This document shows, piece after piece, positions 11,219-25,709 of a stretch of DNA of 64,000 nt. The notes under the pieces are model-generated. The model saw only the letters and a list, made by a program, of their open reading frames with translations, made no database searches and was not told the DNA's origin. Made by a program: the position numbers and the translations under genes. This DNA comes from Microstegium vimineum (Eukaryota; Streptophyta; Magnoliopsida; Poales; Poaceae): contig CM039129.1 of NCBI GenBank assembly GCA_022036555.1, positions 27,702,553 to 27,766,552 on the forward strand. The letters are read 5' to 3'. Numbering within the stretch: position 1 is the first letter of the stretch; each line of letters opens with the position of its first letter.

Positions 11219-14200
11219 TCAACTGAATTTCTTTATGAAGTTGATTATGTGCTCACTAACTTCGTTTGGTTTTTCTTCATTGATGAAGTGCCCAACATCT
11301 TTCATGACGACAATATCATCGTCAAGAAGTGGAACGAACTTCTTAAAGCCGCCCTTGTGAATGAAATCTTGTATGCCAGGACTATGGTACGTCAGATCCA
11401 AATCTCCAATGATGAACTTGGCAGGTACATTTATCTGGGCTAAAGTCCATGGTGATGTGAGCTCCCATGTCCTAAGCATACACATATCAACATTGAATTA
11501 CATTAGAATGTGTAATCCATGAAGATGATAATGTACATAATCTACAATATGACTTAATAACAAGTAGCATAGAGTTAAATATAAATCATATCTAAATAGT
11601 ATTCATATACTTCCTCGTGTTAGAAATATAAATCCATTTAAGATTGTCTTAAGTCAACCTTAGTCAACTTTGTTGACAAATATCTAGACATAATATCTTA
11701 TATAAAAAGTTGTATATCGTGAAAGAACTTTTTATAATGGCTCTAGTAAGGTCAACATGTATAGAAATTTCTATATTAATGGTCAGTTTAAATGAGTTTG
11801 ACTTTGGATGAACCTTACTGAACTTACATTCTTTATCAAAATAACTTGTTTGTTAGAATAGAGTCAGGCTCACTATGCTAACCAACTTTAGTTTCTTACA
11901 AAAGGGTTAGTCCTGGTTTCTTACGGGCTGTTTATTTCCTTCGCTTCTAGTTTACAGTAATAGATGTTTCTTATAACTACTATAAGTACTGATGTTTAAA
12001 TAATGCAGATTAATTAACTATATTAATTTAGGAAATCTACTAAAATATCCCTTTCTGTAAAACTTATGACATTCAGCAGAGGAAACTATGAACCAACTTT
12101 ATATGAGAAACACAATATCATCATTTGACAAGGCTAACAACTCATGAACCCTCTAGCTAGTTACTCTCTCTATTCTAAATTATAGTTTATTTTATTAGTT
12201 TTTTTCTAAGGCAAACTTCTATTAACTTTGACCAAGTATATATATAGGAAAATGCACTAACATTTACAACATAGAAACAATTGCATTAAAGTCTACATAA
12301 TTTTTTTTGGCATTGCATTCATCTAAACTTATAGATGTTAATATATTAAAAAACATGGTCAAAGTTAGAGAAATTTGGCTTAGGAAGTAAACTTTAACTT
12401 GAAATGGGGAAGTATCAAATAACATACTTGTTCAACGCGCGGTAGTAGTTGAGTCCGCCAGTGAAGCCGGTCTTCTCAAACATGCTGGTGTAATATTTGA
12501 GGTCCTCCTCCGTTACCCAGCTTGGCAAAGGTACTTCATCATCTGGTGAGCCCCAACTACCATTTGGGAAGAACAACGCTCCAGGGGAGCGATAACTAAA
12601 GAACTTCCTGAGCACCAGCTCAGTGCCAAGGCGTGCAAATTCTGCTTCAATTTCTCCGGGCTCCTACATATAATATCCATTATCATAGTTAGCTATTAAA
12701 AACGATAGTGTTGCTAGCATGCAAGGAATGTATACACACTTTGTGTGCCTAAAAAATATCAATAATTGCCATCTTTTTAAAAGTGGAACAAAAAGGACTT
12801 ATACGCTCCGGTCCAAAGGAAAAAAAATCAATTTTGTCTTTGTTTTCATCCTCTTCTCATTTGTTCCTAGTCCAAGGTGGGTGACAAGGAATTGGTGATG
12901 AGGTTGCCTGCCCGAAACTGAACGCGCATGATACTGTGAACTAGGTATTTGGATGATCACAATGCAATGAAGAAGAGTGTAAAGCTATTCCAGGTGGTGT
13001 TTGATCATATTCCTGAGCACAAGGGTTCGATGTTTGTAGTAGGTGAGTTTGAGACTGGTATCTCAAGAGAGACGAAGAGGAGGCTCATGTTGTCCCTTAT
13101 TTTGCTAAGGGGACAGGGTTTTATACAAAGAGTTAAAGCCTCCCAAGCTGTGGTCTAGCATGGAATAGAACCTCTCTATAGTGCTGAGTATGTGAAATAT
13201 TGTCACTAACGGTTTGCAAAATCTGTTGTGCCTTCTACTTAAACTTGACACAAATGAGGCAGTGCAATTGCTTTTATACTCTGCAGAACATTGTAGGTAT
13301 TTATTTTTAGCAATATATCATATGGATGAAGTTTTATGCAGGATATACCCGTTTGTTTTTCTAAATACGGGAGAAAACTATGCAACATCTGACAACAACA
13401 GAATGCCGGTCGTGCCAAAGACGTAAGCTTCTATGATCTGAAAGCCACCAGAACCGAGCTAGCTAAAAGTTAATGTTGATGGGGCATTCAAGTGCAGGTC
13501 AGGTTAGGGGATTCTTTGGTGCTAATTAATCATTGGCTGGATGCCGAAGAAATCTCGCATGCAGATAAGGTATCTCCTTGTGGCAGAAATAATAGGATGA
13601 AAACAGCACGGATATTCCTGGTATGCATCTGTCTAAAGCGGTTCAAATACAAAATAAATAATCTAAATATGAATATGAACATTTAATATCCATATCTTAT
13701 TTAGATCAGAGTACTTAAAATTGGGTTTCTGATTTGTCTTAATAGCCGTCACATCTGACTCTAAATTCTAAAATAAAACCTACCATATTCATATCTATAA
13801 TACCATCTACAAACGATCTAGTTATACCTAGACGGAACGATGAAGGTTTTGAACGACGGTGCATGGTCAAGACAGACTGTACATCTATACTCTATAGTGC
13901 ATATGATGGACCGGCAATCTGAAGTTCATCATGGTCAAGGCACTTTGCGGGACTATAATTTGAATTCTGAGCAATAATACAGCTGTATTTTTTGTTAAAG
14001 AAGATGGTTTGGACATCTCTAGATGTCTTAAACAAAGTTGATTCGGATCAGAAATGGGTTCATGCTTATTATTTGAACCCGATGTAATGATCTTGAATTA
14101 ATTAAGTTCTTCCTTTATAAAAAAAGAAACAAAGTATAAAGTTGATTCTTTCAGATTTCCTACGGAAATAATACCAACGAAGACAGAGACCAAGACAGAT

Positions 14201-17200
14201 CAAGAGATCACTGTAGGCACAGTGGTTGAGCAAAATATAGCATTCATCACGAGCTTACACCAAATACTTCGGATTGAATACGTACAAAAGGCTGAAACAT
14301 GCAAGAAATTGGAGAAGAGACAAAGGAAAGCATCATGGCACAGGTGCAGCATATGCATGCTAATTAAGGCTGATGTTTTGGGTAATCCTTGGCGTCACAT
14401 GCCTTTTCATGTTCAAAAGATAGATATAGACGATAGTGATTAGCAACAAGAATGTTGCTTTATGTGTTGGCACCTGCCAACTACTTCACCTTTTGGAGAA
14501 TGTTGAAACCATAAACTTTATTGGCATGAAAGCAATTTGGTGGGAGATGCGATGACTGTAAAAAATTGGAGAATGCGCGCGCTGCGCTTGGAGATATTTC
14601 TAGTGCTGCATCTACAGATGGATCGTATCATTGCTCATTGGTTCTCTCTGATAAATGTTCAGCAGCGAGGTGGTTACCGTAACTTTAGTTGTTCTTAATT
14701 ATAAGACCCTGATATATTAATTGCTAAGTTGGACTTGTTTTTGCCAGACACAAACATTTGAAGACTTGAAGGCACTTTGTATTGTTCAAGTTCTAGTGTC
14801 ACTAAACTCCCGTTGCGCTCTAAGATGGACTGTATTGGTAAAGACAATCAACGAAAGAAGGAACACTTTCTAACATTATACTCCCTTTATACCCATAAAA
14901 TAAGTCGTTTTGGACAAGATTTGAATTAAACATTGAGAATATAAATCATGATAACTTTTAAGCTCTTAAGTTTGGAAACGTGGAAATTATATCAATATAT
15001 TTGTCTTGGAAAATACTTTCAAATATATATTTCAATAAATATTTTTCAAAAAAATAAGCAATCAAAGTTACGCTTTAGAGACCATATCGCTGTCCAAAAC
15101 GACTTGTTTTATGAGCATGGAGAGAGTATATGGTAACTTTGTTCCAAGCAAAATGATTGCGCTGTGTTAGTAATTTAATATGTTACTATTATAGAAAACT
15201 TAATTGAGACGGACATATCTGAGACGGGCAAAGGCAACCATCTCTAACAAAAGGTCACCTTCAATCCGACTGCCTCGGTTAATAGGTTAATGAAGGACGC
15301 CAGCTCGGTTAATCATTTTTCAGAAATCCAGAATTCGAACAAAAAATTGCATTTCTTTTTAATACCAGGAGGCCTCCGTCGGTCAGTAAGGGAAACATTA
15401 TTGATACCGACCTTTTTTTAGGGTTTTCTCTCCTGCGGCGGCGCCGCTGGAGTCCACCTGAAAAGTGCTAAGATCCACGTGATCTCTGCACCCAAACTCT
15501 GCGCCCGTGCTGTGCTCTCCTCCACAAGGAGCCTAAGCAGTGTTGGTGTCCCTGCATGGCGGATCAACACATGAAGGAGAAGGGGAAGGGATCGGCAATG
15601 GATGAGGAGGAAAAGTTCCAGGGTTTGGAGGATCGCTTGGTCAGGATGAAGCTGCAAGGGGAAGAAGAGGAGGACCTTGATTTCTCTGGTGAATTCGAAG
15701 AACTTGTGAAAGAGGTGCGTTGGCTGGCCCTTTGTAGTGTTCACACGGTGAAGCCTTTCAGTCATGCTGCATTGTTCAACGCCCTGAGAAACGCGTGGGC
15801 GGCAGCGCAAGGAGTGACGTTTAAGGTATTAGGCCCGAATTTGTTTCTTGCACAACTGCATTGTCTCGGTGATTGGTCGAGGGTGATGGAGGAAGGCCAT
15901 GGCTATTCAGAGGCGCGGCTATCGTGATGGAAGAGTATGACGGTTTCTCTAATGTTCTCACGTACAAGTTGGATAAGATCCCAGTTTGGGCTAGAATCCA
16001 AGGTGTCCCAGAGGGTCTCATGAAGAAGAGAGAACTGGCTGAGAAAGTAGCAAAGAAAGTTGGGGATCCCATCACAGTGGTGGTGAACGAGGGCAAGATC
16101 AATTCTACACCATACCTGCGTGCTAGAGTATGGCTGGAACTCAAGAAACCGCTGGTGCGGGTGGTGCCGATCACGCTCAAGGAAAGGATGAAATATCTAG
16201 TGCAATATGAAAAGCTACCGGGATTCTGTTATTTTTGTGGATGCATGGGGCATGAAGTTACTGAATGTGGGGATGGGATCCATAGCAAAGGAAACTGTGA
16301 ATGGGGAGATTGGCTGCAGGTCCCTTTTGTGGCTATGATGTCAGGAAGAGATGAACCACGAGGAGGTGGTGGAAGAGGACGTGGTAGAGGGCGAGGAAGA
16401 GGAGGGGGATGAGGTCACGGAACTGATGATGACATCGAGGACATGGATACGTCTCTGGGAGATGATGAAGAAGATCCAGACAACCTACTGGCCCGGAGGA
16501 GGGAAGAAGTATCTGGAGATGGAACTGGGCGTGTTGCTATGCAGGTCAACCTGTTGGAGTATCCATCCCAGAAGGATGCAATTATCTGCTCTGTCAAGGA
16601 ACAAGAGAAAAAAGACCAAGGAGGAATGTGGTAGGGGAGGAGGAGGACGTAACAAAGATAAATGCAAGATCGGCGCTCTCCTTCGAGGAGAGTGACCGGG
16701 CACAATGAAAATATTGGCTTGGAACTGTCAGGGCCTTGCTAGTGCCCGGGCAGTTCGCGCGCTTCTGGATATCCAGAAGCGGGAGAGACCCGATGTGTTT
16801 TTTTCTGTCTGAGACACATCTGGGTAAAGCGAAGGCAGAGAATTTAAAACGAAGGCTAGGTTGTGATCATTTTTTCCATGAAAGTGATGGTCGGAGCGGG
16901 GGCTTACTTTTGTTGTGGAAGGAGTTGGTTATTCAATTTCAAAGTATTTCAAAGTACTTCATAGATGTGGTTGTTAGGGGTGATGAGGAGTGGAGACTTA
17001 CAGGCATATATGGTGAGCCGAGATGGGAGCACAAGAATCTGACATGGGAGGCAATGCGGTCCTTGCAGGGAAGCATGTCCCTCCCTTGGCTAGTCCTTGG
17101 GGACTTCAATGAGATCTTATTTCATCATGAAAAGGAAGGGGGGCGATCTAGATCGCAAGCTCAGTTGCAAGCTTTCCAAACCACTCTTATGGGATGCGAG

Positions 17201-20200
17201 CTATCTGGCATTGGTTATTCAGGTGATATTTTTACTTGGCAGAGGGGAAGAATAAGAGAGCGGTTGGACCGGGGGTGGCAAATACACAGTGGAATATTTT
17301 ATTCCCCAATGCTGAGCTAGTGAATGGAGAGATGGTGAAGTCTAACCATCGTCCTATGATTGTTAATACATCTGGAGAAAGTGTCCAGGTCACACAAAGG
17401 GAGGAGCCAAGGAGGTTCGAAGCAAGATGGTTGAAGGAGGAGACAGTGGAGGAGGTTGTTCAGGTAGCATGGGCACGTGCGTCGGTGATGGGGCAAGGGC
17501 CTAAATTGATGGCAAAGGTTAAAGCTATACATGAAGATATGCATGTCTGGGATCGTGAAGTCCTAAAGAAACCAGCACATCGAATGAAGAAATTAAAGAG
17601 AGAGTTAGAAACATTGAGACGCGGTCCAATGACGGATGAATCAATAGCGGCACAGAAGGAAATCCTTCTATGTCTAGAGCTGCTACTTGAGCAGGAAGAA
17701 ATCATATGGGTCCAGAGAGCTAGAGCTAATTGGTTGAAACATGGGGATCGCAATACCGGTTTCTTCCACCAATATGCGTCAGCTCGGAGACGTAGAAACT
17801 TGGTTAAGGGGCTAGTTGATGACCAAGGGTTAAGGCACGAAGATACTCATGAGATGAAGGTGATGATCAGGGAGTATTTTACAAATCTATTTACATCAGA
17901 AGTTCATAATGTTGATCAAGAGGTGTTGGAGGATGTCGACCGTAGGTTACTCCTGATATGAACCAATTACTCTTGGCCCCCTTTTCAAGAGAAGAGGTGA
18001 AGAAGGCGCTATTCAGCATTGGTGATCTAAAAGCACTTGGGCCTAACGATTTACATGCTATTTTCTTTAAACGGTTTTGGAATATGTTGGATGATGAGTT
18101 GATTGATGAAGTTCTGCATGCAGTTAACAATGCCACCATCCCGGAGGGGTGGAACGATACTACTATAGTCATTATTTCGAAGGTGGATAATCGAGATAAA
18201 GTGGTATAATTTAGACCCATCTCACTGTGCAATGTGGTCTACAAGGTAATCTCTAAGATTCTCTTGAGTAGACTCAAAGTTATTCTACCAAATATTATTA
18301 GTCACCACCAAAGTGCTTTTGTTCCGGGGAGATTGATCACAGACAACATTTTATTAGCATATGAGTGCATCCACTCTATGAAAAAGAAGAAGGGGAAAAG
18401 GGGGTTATGTGCAGTTAAGCTGGATATGCAGAAAGCATATGATAGGGTGGAATGGACGTTTCTGGAGGAAATCATGATAAAATTAGGCTTTGATCAGAGA
18501 TGGATTAAGCTTGTTATGTCCTGTATAAAGTCGGTCAGATACAGAGTTAGATTTAACTCTACCGAAACAGACACTATTATACCAACAAGGGGGATACGAC
18601 AAGGTGATCCGTTGTCGTCGTATTTGTTCCTCTTGGTGGCTGAAGGGTTATCATGTATGATTAAAGGAGTTGAGGAGAGGGGGGAATTGGAAGGTGTTCG
18701 AGTATGCAGAGAAGCTCCTGTAATATCACACCTTCTATTCGCGGATGACTCACTCATCCTGATGCACGCGGACAGGAGAAATGCAGAGTGCTTGATTGAT
18801 ATTCTAAACCTATATTGTGCAAACTCGGGACAGAAAGTCAGTGAAGCAAAGTCGAGCATATTTTTTTCTAACAATACTGAGGTAAGCATGAAGGCTGAGG
18901 TGTGTGAAACTCTGAACATTAGGACTGAATCTCTCAGCGATAAATATTTGGGATTGCCTGCCATGGTGGGTGCAGATAGAAGTGACTGTTTTCTTCACCT
19001 AATTGATAGGTTAAATGCTAGAATAAGTGGTTGGAAGGAGAAGATGCTGAGTTTGGGGGGGGGGGGGAAGAAATCCTGATTAAATCCATTGCTCAATTTG
19101 TACCAGTATATGCTATGATGGTTTTTAAAATTCCTACAAAGATCTGTAAAGGAATAACAACTACCATGTCACAATACTGGTGGGGTGATGACAGTGACCA
19201 TAAAAGGATGCATTGGCAAGAATGGTGGAAGCTCTGTATGCCGAAAGGAAAGGGAGGTCTGGGGTTCAGAGACATGCAGTCTTTCAACTTAGCAATGCTA
19301 GCAAAGCAAGTATGGAGACTGCTGCATGAACCAGACTCTTTATGTGCAAGGGTTCTCAGAGCTCGATATTATCCAGATGTAAACTGTTAAAGGCCAAAAT
19401 GAAAGCTGAGAGTTCATATACATGGCAAAGTGTGCTAGCAGGGCTTGAATGTTTCAAACTTGGGTACATTTGGCGAGTTGGAGATGGTACACAGATCAAT
19501 ATCTAGGAGGACAGTTGGATTCCAGGAAGTCATAACCTGAAGATTCTAACGCCAAGAGGCAATAATTTAGTGACCAAAGTTGATGAGCTAATAAATCCGG
19601 TGAACTCAACTTGGGATGCTAACCTGATCCGTTCTATCTTTGCGGACATTGATGCAAATCGTATCTTGCAGATACCAATCACCCCAGGTAGAGAAGATTG
19701 TGTTGCATGACACTATAACAGGAATGAGATTTTTTCGGTGAGATCGGCTTATCATGGACAGTGGAAGAAGAAGTATGGACTCAGAATTTATGGAGGGTCG
19801 GGCAGTGGCACCAATAATCAACAAGGCATATTAGTCCTAATGGTGGCTGTCCGGTCTGCAATAGGGGTGCTGAAGACATTAAGCATATGATCTTTTTGTG
19901 GGATAGAGCTAGAGCAGTATGGCACTCGATTGGAGTCTGGCATAGGATTGCTGATCTGTCGGGACCAATCGATCGGGTTCCATTGTTCTAGAAGAAGTGA
20001 TCCGAAGGGGCGAACAGGTCCAAGGATTGGACGTCGGCTTTGCTGAACTTATCTTAACGGGAGTTTGGTTCTTGTGGTGGGAAAGAAGACAATTGGTCCA
20101 TGGTGAAAATGTTCAACGTCCACCAAGATCAGGCCTTTCTATAGTTTCTCTAACAAAGAATTACAAGTTGGCATTGAGGAAACCAAAGATTCGCCAAGGA

Positions 20201-23200
20201 TGGAGGAAACCACCAGAAGATTATATTATGGTGAATATTGATGCATCTTATGATGATAACAATGGTTGTGGAAGCACAGGTGCAATAATACGGGACAGTT
20301 CTAGAGGTATGGTTGCAGCGACAAACAATTATATTCCTCATTTGGTAGATGCCCCAATGGCAGAAGCATATGCTTTGAAGGAAGGTTTGATGCCCAACAT
20401 ATTGGAGGTAATCGTCTCATTGTTCAATCTGATTGCATGGAAGTGGTTAAATTGTGAGGGACGGAGGATTTACGGCTAACTCAACAGCGGCAATATATGA
20501 CGAATGCAACATTATTTGGGGCGGTTTTTTGGAGATCTCTATTGAACACTCAAGTAGGGAAGCAAACCAAGTGGCACATGAATTAGCTAGGCAAGCGAAG
20601 ATCACAAAAGTTTTTTGTTTATGGGACGATGATCCCCCTAGTTTTATTGTTTCTCTTCTAGTTAATGATGTAACCTTATTCAATCAATAAAGCTGGCCTA
20701 CGGGTTTTATCAAAAAAAGGAGGCCTCCGTTGGTCAGCCACAAGCCCGCAAGCCTCAGGTTCAAACCTTGACCTCGCCCTTACACGGGTCTACCACTCTA
20801 TTATATTGGCACTTGCGTCAACAATAAATATTTTTCTAATTGTATTATACTACATCAAATTTGAAATGAGTATTTGAGACTATTAACGAATTTAAATAAA
20901 AAGTTATCAACGACAAAGTTTTTTAATTTTTTGGGAACCACAACTTTTATATTGGTTATTTCACCATCCAAGGTCGTTTGCAAAATTTAAAATTCAAATA
21001 TACCAAATTTAAACGTAATTATTCTTAGTTAGATGATTTCAAATGAAAATTTTATCAACTATAGAGTTATTTAACTTTTGAGATCTACAACTTTTTTTAG
21101 GTTATTTCTTCATTTGAGGTCATTTGAAAAATTCAAATTTCAAATGTGACAAATTGAAACATAGTTTTTCTTGGCAAAATAATTTTGAATAAAAAAGTTG
21201 TCAACTACAAAGTTCTATAACTTTTTGAGATCTACAACTTTATTTTAGTCACTACATTCTAGGTCGTTTGCAAAATTTAAAATTCAAATGTACTGACTTT
21301 ACTAGCAATTATCCTTAGTCAGACGCTTTCAAATGAAAACTTTATCAACTACAAAGTTGTTTTACTTTTTGAGATCTATAACTTTGTTTATGTCGTTTGA
21401 TGTTATTTGAGAAGTTCAAATTTCAAATGTGACAAATTCAAACATAATTTGCCTTTACAAAATATCAAATGAAAAGTTTACAACTATAAGTTGTATAAGG
21501 TTTTGACATCGACAACTTTAATTATGGTCGTTTCTTCATTTAAGGATGTTTGAAAATTTTAAATTTAGTACATAATTATTTTAGACTCTGACCGATGCTG
21601 ACACTATAAGACAAATGTCTCGATCAATTCAATGTTAATCAAGGTTACCAAACATTTCACGGTTGGTTGAAAGACATTAACCGAGATATGCTCTGTCACA
21701 ATTAATCGCGGCGGGCAGCCGAGGTCTTGGAGCTTATTTTGGGTGTGGACAGGTTATTAAATAATTTAGGATGAAACTAATCGAACAGAACGACCTGAAA
21801 ATAAACATTGCAACTACTCGGTACAATCTCCCACAACTATAAAGACCAAAAGGAAGATTAAAACTTCGTCCAAGAAATTTTTCGGCTCCAGGGTTCCCAC
21901 GACCGAAGGAAAACCCCCTCTCCTACGTGTGATTTGCCGAACAGAAGGAAAAAAAACGCTACAGAAGGAAAGAAAATGCGACAGAAGAAAAGAAAACGAT
22001 CCCGCCTAGCCTTGTGAAATCACGGCACATCGTGCGATAAAAAAAGGAAGGTCCTGTCCGCGCAAGGGCCAATAACTCCCTTGCCGTCCATTGCTCCCCT
22101 CCTCCCCTCCTCCCCTCCCCGCCGCGACGCTGTCTCCGGCGACCGCCAGCCTCGTCGTCCATGGCTTCCCCAAGCCCCAGCCCCGCCTCCCTCTCCACGC
22201 CCCTGCTCTCCATAGCGCCCACCCACGCCACTAACGGGCACGCCGCCAACCACCGACACCCCCCCTGCACCCCCCGCCACCACCACAACGACAGTGACGG
22301 CGCCTCCGTGTGCGACGGCGGCGGGGACCCCTTCGCGTTTCTCTCGGAGGACCGGCCGCCGCGGTACCGGGGGCGTCCCCGGCCGACCCGTTCCAGAACG
22401 GCACGCCGGCGTGGGGCGGCAGCGCGTACGTGTGGGCGAGGACGCTGCTGCTCCATGGGCGGATTTAAGGTACCCAACTTTTTTGGTATACTTTTATGTA
22501 TATATGTGTTGTCATAATCTGCAATGTTTTCACGTATTTGAGCCCAAAATAAAGAAAAAACTGGCCTTTCATTCTTGCTTCCGAATTCTGATCCGCCCCA
22601 AAACGGCCCACTAGGCCCATCCACCCAATTCCAGCGCATTCTGGCCTATCCTGGCTCCATGTCGCGGCTGCACAGGCCGTCGCTCCTTCTTCCCTCTGCT
22701 CCCTCTCTCGCTCACGGCTAACTACGGCGGCGGCACTAACCCTAGGCGGCGGCAGCGGCGAGCACAGGGGCGGCCGGCGGCGGCAGACGCGCAAGGCAGC
22801 CAGCCTGCGCAGCAGCGGCCAGCAGGCAGGGGCAGCACGCAGCAGCAGAGCGGCGACCGAGGGGTACTGCGGGCCAGCGGCGAGCGGCCTGCGGCCGGGG
22901 CTTCTGACTTCGAGGTTCGAGCAGCGTGCAGCGACCAGCCGTGCGTCCGGGCGTCCGGCGCCAGCAGGGGGCAGGCTGGCAAGGCTGCAAGAGCAAGGGC
23001 CAGGGCTGCAGTCGCCAGTGACCAAATAAAACGATACAGGTCTCTATCGATGGATCCTCATTCCTCCACTGTATATACTGTAGTTCTTTGATTTTGTTTT
23101 CATACATATTTTATAGCTGATTAGCTAGACAATTTATTATTTGACTATTTTGTGACTTTAATTATCAAAATAACTTACTATTATGCACTATTTTTTGAAT

Positions 23201-25709
23201 CTATGGATACATTATTTTTTATTTTGTGAAAGTAGGAATACCCAAGTTTTAGATCCTGGCTCCGCCACTGGGCTGCTCCTGCCGGTCGCGGCGGTGCGGC
23301 TGGCGCTGTTCGGTCTCATCATCGCCATCGGGTACACGGCCACGTGGGTGGCTCTCTGCCGGCTGGACGGAGACGCACGGCAGGCCCCGGGAGGGCGGCG
23401 GGCCTATGCCTGCGTGGCGACGCCGGCTCATGTGGATCACGCGGATCTCCGCCCGCTGCATCCTCTTCTCGTTCGTGTGAGTTACTCTCACTTGCTTGCT
23501 GGATCGCCAGACGCGGTTGCATGCTTGGATTGGGTCTGGATCGTAAACTCGGTCTCGTCTCGTGTTGATTTGATCTAATCTGTGCACCTAATAATCGTTT
23601 GCTTTCCGGCTACCTGTTCCGCGGCCTGCTCTCAGTTTTGGTGCTCCAGTGTTGGATATGCGTTTATTTTCCATTTTTCTCATTTGTTTGAAGCTGAATT
23701 GAAAGCCTGTTACTTAGCCAAATTGTATGTCTGCCATTCAAAATTAACCTATTTCAAATCATTATACTAGATTTTGATTATTGGAAGTTATTGCGCAGGG
23801 CCAATGTGGTGGATTGAGGCTACATATATGGAACCTCAGAGGCTAAGTCATACATTATTATTCTTATTTGAAATAGGTGAGTTCAACTATTTCAGATGCA
23901 ATTTATTCTTTCTAAATACGAGTACTTAGATTTTGCAAAGATGGAATGATATTCTTGTTTGAATGGTGAGTTCGTTTATTTCAGATACTACTTATTCTTT
24001 CTGAATATGAATACTTGCAAGGATGGAAAAAAATAGAACACTTTATGTTTGCCAGTGTGTAATCTCCAGTTATTTTCTATGCTATCAGAGGTCCCATATT
24101 TCGCATTGGAAAGGACCTCTGTTCTCTTCTATAAATCCTACATTACTCAAATATATATGCATCTTGAATGTTCTCTGTTTCCTAATTTGGTATTTTGGTG
24201 TCAACTTTTCAGGTTTGCCTTCCTTGGTTATAGGATCAGGATGATAATAAAGAAATTGAAGGTTGCCTGCTACTCTCTAGCAACATGAAAAAGGTGAGCC
24301 TTCAGAGTTTTTTTAGATGGTCTGTGTTTGTGCCTCTGAATGGTAATGCCATAATATTGTTATAGGCTATGTGGCGTTTCTATTTGAAAGCTATATTTTG
24401 CACACTGCCCGCTAAAAGAAATGTACACTTCCTTTTCATGGCTTTTTGTGGTGCTATTTGTATACAGAAACCTAAAGTACTCAAACTTCACGGATATGAA
24501 AATGACATACAGTGAAAAAACCCTGGATTGCTTTAGTTAAATATTTCTATTAGGCATTCGGCCTGATTGCTGATTGCCTAATCATCTCCTCATTAAAGCT
24601 TAAAAACCAGGTTACAAATATGCTCCTCTCAATAAGCTAATCTGGGAAAGTAATCAATCTACTAGATTAGTAGGTAACTATCTTATGGTTTGTACAGAAT
24701 AATACCCTTTCCAATGAAAAAACAAGGAGCTATTCCATTACATGAAAGAGCCAATCTCGTTTATTCTCAAGCACATCTCAATCTCATTAGTGCATAAGAC
24801 AAATATTGGTCTGCACATCTCTCGTCTGGAGTTCAGGTTCAGAATCTGTTCAGGTTCAGAACCTCAATTTGTCATCTCTCTCTGTTTGTTGTCATTTTGA
24901 AGTCAATAATTTAAAGGAATCTTGACTGTGTCCAGTTTTTTGTACATGTTTCTACAGAAACGTGTCTCCAAATATTTTTTTTCTTTGCTAGCATGTTGGT
25001 GTTTATAGTGATTATTTTTATATGGCAGAGATATTTGTGTCATCACCTCCTGTCTACTCTGCCGTGTAGTCACCCAGAAGCTGAGCAAGCCTTTAACGCC
25101 GCACCAAGGACACTAAGAAGGTTAGTTTCAATGGGAACCCTGGCCATATAACTGCTGCGTGAAGTTCAATTAGTTTCTGTGTGCTCAGCTGAAACCCTTC
25201 TCACTCTCAGTGCTCAGATTTAATTACAGGGTTTTTCAAATCTTTCGATGAACTAGCCTAATTTTAAATTAAAGTCTTCAGTTTATTTTCTGTGATAGCT
25301 AACTAAGCCTGGTCACCATTCAAATTGGTTATGTGGTCAAATCGTTATTATGCTCACATGTTATATCTGCTTTGCTTGTTCTTGAATCAGGGATAAAAAG
25401 AGTTGTGAATAGCAAGAGTTCTGATTTTTTGTAAAATATTATTACATTAACCAATGAGATAGGTATCAAATTAAATTGGTTGGATGCTAGAATTAAAAAA
25501 AAATATGTGTGCAGTCCTTGATAAGATTCAGTTAATGTCTTCTTCTTCTTTTTTAATCTGTGCAGACCACTCTAAAGAAATACAAATCTCTGTCTTGTTG
25601 GTGCAAGTGCGCATTGTTTTTTGTCCACTCATGTATTTGTGGTTTCATAAAAAATAGCTTTTGTTTAATATCTATGGTTCTTTTACTGAAGGAAAGGACC
25701 TTGAAGCCG

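Larger units (their letters stand above)
15387..20717 (+). mobile_element. L1-type LINE with 20-bp target-site duplication
   Basis: Non-LTR retrotransposon of 5.3 kb. It is flanked by 20-base direct repeats (aggaggcctccgtcggtcag at 15367-15386 and a copy with one mismatch at 20718-20737) and ends in an A-rich tail after aataaagctgg. Order: ORF1, then ORF2 with endonuclease, reverse transcriptase and RNase H. Many frame breaks make it inactive. Confidence 0.9.
15183..21709. mobile_element. CACTA-like DNA transposon remnant, split by a LINE
   Basis: Sequence left of the LINE (ttaattgagacggacatatc, about 15200) matches in inverted orientation the sequence near 21675-21705 (rc ttaattgtgacagagcatat), giving terminal-inverted-repeat-like ends. 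Both flanks carry several tcggttaat-type subterminal motifs, and the right part holds about five degenerate 145-bp repeats of a kind common in grass CACTA elements. No transposase remains and the exact ends are not certain. Confidence 0.4.

Noticed and set aside
11570..11870. A further Stowaway MITE
   Set aside because: The left end looked suggestive (cttcctcgtgttagaaatat) but no matching inverted right end with TA was found.
12949..13158. Small ORF of 69 codons in EH intron 1
   Set aside because: No recognised motif and no splice or repeat support; probably chance.
15556..20689. Active LINE
   Set aside because: Several frameshifts, an in-frame TAA before the RT motif FRPIS and a G-run expansion break both ORFs.
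22161..22517. Functional acyltransferase gene
   Set aside because: Only a first-exon fragment with a frameshift and a hAT insertion; no acyltransferase motif downstream.
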